Position numbers and translations under genes: made by a program. A stretch of 6,357 nt of DNA from a bacterium (lineage in GTDB: Bacteria; Planctomycetota; Planctomycetia; Pirellulales; Pirellulaceae). The notes below the pieces were generated by a model, which was not told the origin of the DNA, made no database searches, and was given only the letters and a program-made list of their open reading frames with translations. The DNA is taken from contig JAUIHJ010000501.1 in assembly GCA_030432015.1 (NCBI GenBank), positions 1 to 6,357 of the forward strand. The letters are read 5' to 3'. This document shows positions 1 through 5,371 of the stretch, piece by piece (position 1 is the first letter of the stretch; the number at the start of each line of letters is the position of its first letter).

Positions 1-416
1 CCGCAGACGAAACCGTCACCCTTACGGCGGCGCCCAGCCAGACCAAGGCCGGAATCTACGTTGCCCTGTACCAACCCCGATTGCCCGGCGGGTATCGAGC
101 CGAGGTCCAGGCCCTGGCCCCGGACGGAAGCGAGATCGGCACGCGCGAAACCGGCTGGGTATCAGATCCTGAAACGCAGGAGTTTGAATCGTTGACGCCA
201 AATCGCGCATTGCTCCAGGAGATTGCCCAGAAAACAGCCGGTGAGATGATTGGGCTCGCCGACATCACAAGTTTTGTGGCGAGCTTGCCGAGCCGCAAAA
301 TCCCGGTTACCGAACCTTGGGTCTATCCGCTCTGGCACCAGTGGGGCGTGTTTTTCTTTGCGGCGGCTTGCCTGATCGGCGAATGGGGTCTGCGTCGCTG
401 GAAGGGGCTCGCCTGA
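1..416 (+). CDS. C-terminal part of a membrane-anchored glutamine-amidotransferase-like (BatA/VWA-cluster) protein, 5' end outside window
   Basis: The frame is open from the left edge (first full codon at base 3) to TGA at 414-416, giving the last 137 residues. A beta-rich segment (AGIYVALYQPRLPGGYRAEV) is followed by ESLTPNRALLQEIAQKTAGE, a linker (PVTEPWVYPLWH), one hydrophobic helix (WGVFFFAAACLIGEW) and a short basic tail, RRWKGLA. That arrangement matches the C-terminus of large planctomycete proteins with a class-I glutamine-amidotransferase-like fold encoded beside MoxR, DUF58 and BatA-like genes; this is recalled family knowledge, not a search result. The amidotransferase domain itself would lie upstream of the window. 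The bulk of the protein should be outside the cytoplasm with the basic tail inside. Its stop overlaps the next start (TGATG), so the two are very likely cotranscribed. The substrate and role of this family are not established. Confidence 0.8.
   Translation, partial: ADETVTLTAAPSQTKAGIYVALYQPRLPGGYRAEVQALAPDGSEIGTRETGWVSDPETQEFESLTPNRALLQEIAQKTAGEMIGLADITSFVASLPSRKIPVTEPWVYPLWHQWGVFFFAAACLIGEWGLRRWKGLA
400..407 (+). promoter_or_regulatory. Shine-Dalgarno that fixes the start of the C13-like gene at 416
   Basis: GGAAGGGG lies 8 nt upstream of ATG 416-418, inside the end of the preceding gene. The frame is open further upstream, to an earlier possible start at 317. The ribosome site, the TGATG junction and the hydrophobic N-terminus that begins at 416 all favour 416. 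Confidence 0.7.
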
Positions 417-1411
417 TGAACGCCATCTTACTGCTGTTGGCCGCCATCGCGGTCGACCTCGAGCCCTCACGCCAGGACGCGATCGACGATCGACAAGCCG
501 TTATGGTTGTCCTCGGCGCAGAGGGAACCGCCGAATTCGGCGAGATGTTTCGGGATTGGGCTGCGCAATGGGAACGGGCCGCCGAACAGGCCGATGCATC
601 CTTTTCGATCATTGGACGTGACGCGCCGCCGGCGGCAACGGATCGCGATGCGCTGCAAGCCCAGCTCAAAGAAGCCGCCGAGGTTCGCTCGGACGAACCG
701 TTGTGGATCGTGCTGATTGGCCACGGCACGTTCGACTCGCGGACGGCCCGCTTCAACCTCCGCGGCCCTGATGTTGCCGCGGCGCAGTTAGCTGCCTGGG
801 TCGAGCCGCTGCAGCGCCCGCTGGTTGTGATCAATTGCGCCTCGGCCAGCGGCCCGTTTCTCAATCGACTCTCGGGGCCCAACCGGGTCGTGGTCACGGC
901 CACCAAGAGCGGATTCCAACATAACTTCTCTCGGTTCGGCGGGTTCATCTCCGCCGCGATTGGCGACCGGGCCGCCGATCTGGATAAGGACGACCAGACC
1001 TCGCTGCTCGAAGCGTTCCTCTATGCATCAGCCCAGGTGGCCGAGTTCTACGAACAGGAGAATCGCCTGGCCACCGAACACGCGTTACTCGATGACACCG
1101 GCGATCAACTCGGGACACCAGCGGATTGGTTTCGCGGCGTGCGGGCCGTACGCACCGCGAAGGATGGCGCGACCCCCGATGGGCTGCGTGCAAATCAGCT
1201 GTGCCTGATTCGTAGTGACCGCGAGAAGTTACTCTCGCCGCAAGTTCGTGTCCAGCGAGACGCGCTGGAACTCAAAGTGGCCCGGCTGAGAAACCAAAAG
1301 ACGCAACTCCCGGAAGATGACTACTACCTGCGATTGGAGTCGTTGATGGTCGCGCTCGCCAAGCTCTACGCGGCGGCCGAAGCAACGGTCGAAGCAACGG
1401 TCGACCATTAA
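416..1411 (+). CDS. Secreted or anchored C13 (legumain)/caspase-like fold protein, possibly catalytically altered
   Basis: 331 residues. The N-terminus (MNAILLLLAAIA, then acidic) looks like a short signal sequence or anchor, although it lacks the usual basic start. A clan-CD core follows: a beta strand and IGHG with His103 (LWIVLIGHGTFD), then VVINCASASGPF at 137-148, then RVVVTATKSG at 157-166. The HG and SG motifs occupy the positions of the His and Cys motifs of legumain and caspase relatives. Aligning on the SG pair, however, puts Ser143 where those enzymes have Cys; the only nearby Cys is Cys141. Two acidic stretches, DLDKDDQTS (188-196) and LDDTGDQLGTP (225-235), resemble Ca-binding loops. 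The C-terminal 70 residues are helical and charged. It overlaps the upstream gene by one base, so it belongs to that envelope operon. It may be a protease, a pseudo-protease or a binding protein; activity cannot be decided from sequence. Confidence 0.8.
   Translation: MNAILLLLAAIAVDLEPSRQDAIDDRQAVMVVLGAEGTAEFGEMFRDWAAQWERAAEQADASFSIIGRDAPPAATDRDALQAQLKEAAEVRSDEPLWIVLIGHGTFDSRTARFNLRGPDVAAAQLAAWVEPLQRPLVVINCASASGPFLNRLSGPNRVVVTATKSGFQHNFSRFGGFISAAIGDRAADLDKDDQTSLLEAFLYASAQVAEFYEQENRLATEHALLDDTGDQLGTPADWFRGVRAVRTAKDGATPDGLRANQLCLIRSDREKLLSPQVRVQRDALELKVARLRNQKTQLPEDDYYLRLESLMVALAKLYAAAEATVEATVDH
1379..1402 (+). repeat. 12-bp perfect tandem duplication at the 3' end of the C13-like gene
   Basis: GAAGCAACGGTC occurs twice in a row, encoding EATV-EATV just before the terminal DH and the stop. 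Being a multiple of three, it keeps the frame. It is probably a recent slippage duplication at the unconstrained C-terminus. Confidence 0.85.
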
Positions 1412-1424
1412 GTGACATACGGAA

Positions 1425-1440
1425 CCACTGCGATCAGTGG
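1425..1440 (+). other. Hairpin just after the C13-like gene (possible 3' end signal)
   Basis: CCACTG and CAGTGG pair perfectly around a CGAT tetraloop, 13 nt after the TAA stop. No T-run follows, so it is not a classical intrinsic terminator. It could protect or mark the 3' end of the operon transcript. A second, weaker stem (GGCG/CGCC, 1439-1452) overlaps it. Confidence 0.4.
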
Positions 1441-1495
1441 CGGTGAAACGCCAATTTCCAGCGGGCCGGTGATTCATGCCGTAGCGTCCACCCTG

Positions 1496-1524
1496 CCGAC
1501 AGTTGATCCGATCAATGGTATGCT
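1496..1524 (+). promoter_or_regulatory. Weak sigma70-type promoter candidate for the cytochrome gene, with a palindrome in its spacer
   Basis: CCGACA (1496-1501, 4/6 to TTGACA) and TATGCT (1519-1524, 4/6 to TATAAT) are 17 bp apart. The spacer contains a perfect palindrome, TTGATC-C-GATCAA (1503-1515), which could be an operator. Both boxes are only partial matches, and a 6-bp palindrome is not rare in a gap this size. It is, however, the best candidate in the 224-bp gap before the gene at 1636. The rest of that gap shows no convincing gene. Confidence 0.3.
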
Positions 1525-1635
1525 TACAAGTGCGGGGACGGCAGCCGCCGGGCGCCCATCCAGGCCAACGCATCGCCACTTGCCGCATTTGATACCATTC
1601 CATTTCGCACTTGCTGCCACGGCTGAAGTTATTCC

Positions 1636-4119
1636 ATGCCAAAATCGCGTCGCTCTCTCTCTTCAGCGTCTCCGTCGCCAAAATCCCCGCCGCCGCAAGC
1701 CGCACGTTCGTGGAAGCCAATCGCCGTTGCCTCCGCCGTCGTGGTTGTCTGCATCTGTGGCGGTGCGGTCTTTGGTGATTGGTGGACCACGCTCCCGGAT
1801 GACGTGACGGCGAATTACGTCGGCCGGCAGAGTTGCCTGCAATGTCACACGAAAGAATCGCAAGCCTGGAGCGGGTCCCACCACGATCTGGCCATGGACC
1901 CGGCCACTGACGAGACCGTGCTGGCAGATTTTGACAACGCCCATGTCCAGCACCACGACGTCGATTCGACGATGTTTCGTGACGGTGAAAAATTCATGGT
2001 CCGCACCGAAGGCCCCGATGGAAAAATGGGGGACTTTGAAGTGAAGTATGTCTTCGGCGTCACGCCACTCCAACAATATATGGTTGAATTCGACCGCACC
2101 GACGAAATGCCGGATACGGAAATCGCGCGCCTGCAGGTCTTGCGACTCTGCTGGGATACGCTGCAGGAAAAGTGGTTCTATTTGCCGCCACCCGATGTCG
2201 CCGAAAAACTCAGTCCCGATGATGACCTGCACTGGACCGGCGTGACCATGTGTTGGAACACCAGCTGCGCGGATTGTCATTCAACGAATTTGCAGAAGAA
2301 CTTCGATGTGCGCACCGCCCGTTTTCACACCACATTCTCCGAGATCGACGTCAGTTGTGAAGCCTGTCACGGACCCGGTAGCGTGCACGTCGAACTGGCC
2401 GAAAGCCATTCCCTGTTTTGGGATCGCAAACGGGGTTACGGCCTCGCCCGACTCAAGGGGACCGATCCCCAGGTGCAGATTGATACGTGTGCCCAATGCC
2501 ATTCGCGCAGACGCCAGAGCGTACACCCTGGGTTTCGTCCCGGCGACAATTTCTATGATCATCACGATAACGCATTGTTGACGACGTTGCTGTACCACGC
2601 GGACGGACAGATCCAAGACGAAGTCTATGTGCATGGGTCGTTCCTGCAAAGCAAGATGTACCAGAAGGGCATTCGCTGCACGGACTGCCATGACCCGCAT
2701 ACTGCCAGGCTCAAGCACGAAGGCAACCAGGTTTGCACCTCGTGCCATCAGCACCCGGCGGGAAAATATGACACTCCAGCGCACCACCGCCATGACGTCG
2801 GCTCGAAGGGCGCTCAATGTGTCGAATGCCATATGCCGACCAAGACCTATATGGAGGTCGATCCGCGGCGCGACCACAGCCTCCGTGTTCCTCGGCCGGA
2901 CCTGAGCGTCACACTGGGCACGCCCAACGCTTGCAGCGGCTGTCACCTCGACCAGAGCGGGCTCCCTGCGGCGAAGCGAGAGAAGCTGGGAGAGTACGCC
3001 AACTGGCTCGCGGCGGCCGAGAATGACGAGGAGGTCAAGCAGGCCCTCCTGACGGTCGACACATGGTGCCGCGATCGGTTTGTGCAGTGGTACGGTGAAA
3101 AGGAAGACGCCACGACTCACTTTGCCAACGCTTTGACGGCCGCGCGTGTTGGGGATCCTGTCGCAACCGAGCTCTTGAAGCAAATCGCCGGAGATCGCAG
3201 AACGCCGGACATTATCCGGGCCACGTGCCTGCAGGAACTTGGCCAGTATGGCGCGGACGAGGCCAACGAAGTATCCACCCAACTCTTGCACGACGCTGAC
3301 CCCCAGGTGCGCGCCACCGCGATCTCGAATCTCCAGGGGCTAACAGGTGCACGACTGGTCGAATTGGTGGCCCCGCTCTTGAACGACCGTGTCAGATTGG
3401 TACGCGAGCAGGCGGCACGCGTCCTGGCGCCATTGCCGCGTGCCGAGTTGCGAGGATCGCAACGCGACGCGCTACGACAGGCGTTAACCGAGTTCGAGGC
3501 GGGTCTCATGGTCAATAACGAACGTGCCGGCTCACACATGATGCTGGGAGTCCTGCGTGCCGACCAGGGAGATCCCGCGGGTGCCGAACGGGCGTATGAG
3601 ACCGCCATGCGTGTCGAACCGCAAGTCGTTGGCCCGCGTTCGAATCTGGCGGAACTGCTTGATCGCCAGGCCGAGCAACTACAGCAGCAGGCGATGCGTT
3701 ATGCGCAGGCCAACAATCCTGCGGGACGCGACCTTATCTTGCAGTCGGGCGAAATACGTGACCGCGTCGCCAAACTTCGCGTCGAAGAATTGGCGCTGCT
3801 CCGACGAGACGTGGGGCTGGTCCCGACCAATGGCCCTCTCCGGTACCGCTACGGCCTGCTCCTTTACTTGCTGGGCGACGAAGCGCAGGCGGTCACGGAA
3901 TTGGAAGAGGCATGCCGACTGAGCCCCAATTCCCCTGACTTCGTGATGGCCTTGGCGTTGCTTTATCAGAAGCACCAACGATTTGTGGACGCGATTGAAC
4001 AGATGGAACGCGTCGTCGAATTGCGTCCCGACGACGATTCCGCACAACAGGTATTGCGAGATCTTCATCGTCAGCAGTTTGATAGCGGGGGCGTCAGTCC
4101 ACGACGAACAGCGCCATAG
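1636..4119 (+). CDS. Membrane-anchored octaheme c-type cytochrome with HEAT-like and TPR repeats
   Basis: 827 residues. A basic, Ser/Pro-rich N-terminus leads into one membrane helix (about 29-47), so the remainder should sit on the periplasmic side, where haem c is attached. There are eight CXXCH sites, starting at Cys67, 211, 241, 285, 348, 367, 395 and 433. The first lies in CLQCHTKESQAW followed by SHHDLAM. The second and third lie in CADCHSTNLQKNFD and CEACHGPGSVHVE, signatures of a widespread TPR-containing multihaem family (cytochrome c554-like), sometimes mislabelled as nitrite reductase c552. HEAT-like helices span about 505-600 (DADPQVRATAISNLQ). TPR-like pairs lie at about 634-670 and 736-810, separated by a Gln-rich helical insert (about 675-720). 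The role is probably electron transfer with the repeats as a docking surface; donor and acceptor are unknown. It stands alone on its strand, with no cytochrome biogenesis or oxidoreductase gene beside it. The ATG at 1636 has only a weak GAAG 7 nt upstream, but it gives a sensible anchor. Confidence 0.93.
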   Translation: MPKSRRSLSSASPSPKSPPPQAARSWKPIAVASAVVVVCICGGAVFGDWWTTLPDDVTANYVGRQSCLQCHTKESQAWSGSHHDLAMDPATDETVLADFDNAHVQHHDVDSTMFRDGEKFMVRTEGPDGKMGDFEVKYVFGVTPLQQYMVEFDRTDEMPDTEIARLQVLRLCWDTLQEKWFYLPPPDVAEKLSPDDDLHWTGVTMCWNTSCADCHSTNLQKNFDVRTARFHTTFSEIDVSCEACHGPGSVHVELAESHSLFWDRKRGYGLARLKGTDPQVQIDTCAQCHSRRRQSVHPGFRPGDNFYDHHDNALLTTLLYHADGQIQDEVYVHGSFLQSKMYQKGIRCTDCHDPHTARLKHEGNQVCTSCHQHPAGKYDTPAHHRHDVGSKGAQCVECHMPTKTYMEVDPRRDHSLRVPRPDLSVTLGTPNACSGCHLDQSGLPAAKREKLGEYANWLAAAENDEEVKQALLTVDTWCRDRFVQWYGEKEDATTHFANALTAARVGDPVATELLKQIAGDRRTPDIIRATCLQELGQYGADEANEVSTQLLHDADPQVRATAISNLQGLTGARLVELVAPLLNDRVRLVREQAARVLAPLPRAELRGSQRDALRQALTEFEAGLMVNNERAGSHMMLGVLRADQGDPAGAERAYETAMRVEPQVVGPRSNLAELLDRQAEQLQQQAMRYAQANNPAGRDLILQSGEIRDRVAKLRVEELALLRRDVGLVPTNGPLRYRYGLLLYLLGDEAQAVTELEEACRLSPNSPDFVMALALLYQKHQRFVDAIEQMERVVELRPDDDSAQQVLRDLHRQQFDSGGVSPRRTAP

Positions 4120-4158
4120 ACGGTCGTCGGCCCGCTTGGGAATGCGCGTCGCGGCTCA

Positions 4159-4178
4159 GGTGCCCAGATGGTGGCACC
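4159..4178. terminator. Hairpin between convergent genes, possible bidirectional 3' end signal
   Basis: GGTGCC and GGCACC form a perfect 6-bp stem around an 8-nt loop in the 82-bp gap between the cytochrome stop (4119) and the zinc-ribbon stop (4202, opposite strand). A stem here could serve both transcripts. There is no T-run on either side, so intrinsic termination is not shown. Confidence 0.35.
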
Positions 4179-4201
4179 AAGGGCAGCAGCGGCCGAAAAC
4201 C

Positions 4202-4390
4202 CTACGGCAACACGCGGCGGACGCCATCTTCAACCAGCGTCATGCAGCGTTGCTCGGTGAACGGAAGCTTCTCCTGACAGGTGCAGGTCACGTGGGTCAC
4301 CGCGCCGCTGGTCCGCATGCGATGATGGCATTGCGAACATTCCCAGACGCGTCGTAGATCATATTTATGCCGCTCGACGGGCCCCTTCAT
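4202..4390 (-). CDS. Small zinc-ribbon protein, 62 residues, function unknown
   Basis: The protein begins MKGPVERHKYDLRRVW and contains CSQCHH (Cys18, Cys21), then VTHVTCTCQE (Cys36, Cys38), with a further Cys49 near the end. CXXC plus a second Cys pair about 15 residues later is a zinc-ribbon or rubredoxin-like metal knuckle. The C-terminal LVEDGVRRVLP ends the fold. I do not recognise a named family; similar short proteins are known as hypotheticals. In-frame ATGs exist upstream (4405, 4459), but the start at 4390 has GGGAG 6 nt before it and also forms an ATGA overlap with the small ORF upstream. It lies 104 nt downstream of nfu on the same strand and is probably cotranscribed. It could bind metal or nucleic acid, or act as a small accessory protein. 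Confidence 0.75.
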   Translation of the reverse strand: MKGPVERHKYDLRRVWECSQCHHRMRTSGAVTHVTCTCQEKLPFTEQRCMTLVEDGVRRVLP

Positions 4391-4455
4391 GGCAGACTCC
4401 CGCATCGTTGCACGAATGGTTCCGACAAGCGCCGGGCCAGCTCGTTGAGGGACAA
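4387..4455 (-). CDS. Possible short ORF between nfu and the zinc-ribbon gene, coupled to the latter by ATGA
   Basis: In the gap after nfu, the frame directly continuing nfu past its TAG stays open for 35 codons. It ends at TGA 4387-4389, overlapping the zinc-ribbon ATG as ATGA. It reads like protein, with an amphipathic stretch SLNELARRLSEPFVQR and mostly G/C third positions (10 of 12 codons from Asn through Val). The only reasonable start inside the gap is TTG at 4453-4455, giving 22 residues, but there is no convincing ribosome site. It may be a leader peptide for coupling, the decayed remnant of a larger gene, or a C-terminal extension of Nfu if the TAG is a recent mutation or is read through. 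Its reality is uncertain. Confidence 0.3.
   Translation of the reverse strand: MSLNELARRLSEPFVQRCGSLP
4397..4401 (-). promoter_or_regulatory. Shine-Dalgarno deciding the zinc-ribbon start
   Basis: On the minus strand GGGAG is followed by 6 nt (TCTGCC) and then ATG at 4390. This favours the 62-residue form over the longer in-frame options at 4405 or 4459. Confidence 0.65.
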
Positions 4456-4494
4456 ACAATCAATCGCCAGGAGAATCCGGCGGTAGCTGATTCC

Positions 4495-5088
4495 CTATTG
4501 CGCGGCGTAGTAAGGATTCCGTCCGGCGGCATGGTCGGTGGTGTCATAGATGGCACCAACTTCCGGGACAGCCTGACGAATCGCAGTCTCGACGCCGTGC
4601 TTCAGCGTAACGGCCGCCATCCCGCATCCCTGGCAACCGCCGCCCATCTTGATGAAGACATTGTTTTGCTGGACGTCGATCAGGGTGACCACACCACCGT
4701 GGCCGGCGACGGCTGGATTGACCTCGCTCTCCAGGACTTCCTCGATCCGTCCGCGCAACTCTTCGGCCGTGGGGATCGCATTGATGAGGGATTCGCCAAC
4801 CGCGGGCTCGCCCGACTGAAGATGGGCGCGAATCTCAGCGCCGATCTGCTTGCCAATATCCTGCCATTCCACGTTCCCCCCTTTGTTGACCGTGATCTCG
4901 TCATGCGAGATCAGGACGGACATCACGCCTTCAATGTCAAACAGGCGTTTGGCCAGGGGCGACTGCTGCCCTTTTTCCTTGGTCCCAAAATAGAATGATC
5001 CGTCAGCGAAAACGGGACGATCAACTGTGAACTTGCACGAAGCAGTCGTCACGGGCGTCGCCATAATGCGGATTTCGTCTTGGCTCAT
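4495..5088 (-). CDS. nfu: Nfu-type iron-sulfur cluster scaffold (NifU family)
   Basis: 197 residues with the two-domain layout of eukaryotic-type Nfu. The N-terminal Nfu_N domain spans about 15-95 (FADGSFYFGTKEKG, then SPLAKRLFDIEGV and ITVNKG). The C-terminal NifU-like domain spans about 108-182 and carries MGGGCQGCGMA, where Cys152 and Cys155 are the CXXC that binds a [4Fe-4S] cluster shared between two subunits. The conserved VNPAVAGHGGVV precedes it. The protein ends with a polar tail, GRNPYYAAQ. Family members assemble or carry [4Fe-4S] clusters to client enzymes in the cytoplasm. No SUF or ISC genes lie in the window, so it is a stand-alone carrier here. The start at 5088 has GGAG (5100-5103) at a rather long 11-nt spacing; Met9 (5064) is an alternative. 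A strong extended -10 lies about 150 bp upstream, and the zinc-ribbon gene follows. Confidence 0.93.
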   Translation of the reverse strand: MSQDEIRIMATPVTTASCKFTVDRPVFADGSFYFGTKEKGQQSPLAKRLFDIEGVMSVLISHDEITVNKGGNVEWQDIGKQIGAEIRAHLQSGEPAVGESLINAIPTAEELRGRIEEVLESEVNPAVAGHGGVVTLIDVQQNNVFIKMGGGCQGCGMAAVTLKHGVETAIRQAVPEVGAIYDTTDHAAGRNPYYAAQ

Positions 5089-5233
5089 CGTCTAAAATTC
5101 TCCAGGCAGTTGAATCGGCATTATTCGGATTGGGGGTAGCGGAAAGCCAGCATTTGCTCGGCGACGGCACCACCACCAGACGTTCACGGAGCGATTGGCC
5201 GCACGCATTTCGCGTTGAATCCGCCGAGGCCTG

Positions 5234-5242
5234 ATTATAACA
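5234..5242 (-). promoter_or_regulatory. Extended -10 promoter for nfu
   Basis: The minus strand reads TGTTATAAT, a perfect extended -10 (TG-n-TATAAT). No good -35 is present at 16-18 bp (TGTCCA is only 3/6), which is typical of extended -10 promoters. Transcription would start near 5227, leaving a leader of about 140 nt before the nfu ATG. In such GC-rich DNA a perfect TGnTATAAT in the right place is unlikely to be chance. The start point is inferred. Confidence 0.55.
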
Positions 5243-5247
5243 CCCCC

Positions 5248-5282
5248 GGCCTTTTTGGACACGGCGGGAGGCCCAAAAAGCC
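5248..5282. other. Hairpin immediately upstream of the nfu promoter, downstream of the CPBP gene
   Basis: GGCCTTTTTGG (5248-5258) pairs with CCAAAAAGCC (5273-5282): ten base pairs with one bulged C and a 14-nt loop. It lies about 90 nt past the CPBP stop and overlaps the -35 region of the nfu promoter. It may end the CPBP transcript, although on that strand it is followed by GGGGGTG rather than a T-run. Alternatively it is a binding site acting on the promoter. Confidence 0.45.
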
Positions 5283-5371
5283 GCATTATCGAGCGGTGGG
5301 CAAGGGGCCCAGCCAGCGAGCGGCTCCCAGGACATTTCGGCTCGCCCTGCGCCGTAATGGTCCCGCTTATC

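Noticed and set aside
1412..1807. GTG-initiated 131-codon frame after the C13-like gene, running into the cytochrome gene
   Set aside because: It overlaps the N-terminus of the clearly real cytochrome in another frame, has low-complexity Arg/Pro content and no ribosome site, and shows no family features.
2281..3291. Long open frame (336 codons) on the minus strand inside the cytochrome gene
   Set aside because: It is antisense to CXXCH-bearing codons. The length follows from the high GC content and codon bias of the plus-strand gene, and the product has no recognisable domain.
1636..4119. Annotation as ammonia-forming nitrite reductase (NrfA)
   Set aside because: NrfA is a pentahaem enzyme of about 450-500 residues, usually with a CXXCK catalytic haem. 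Here there are eight CXXCH sites, no CXXCK, and HEAT/TPR repeats.
4159..4178. Confident rho-independent terminator between the convergent genes
   Set aside because: The stem is only 6 bp and no T-run follows on either strand, so it is kept only as a low-confidence candidate.
4408..4998. 196-codon plus-strand frame opposite nfu
   Set aside because: It is antisense to the Nfu gene, whose CXXC motif and two-domain layout leave no doubt about the true strand.
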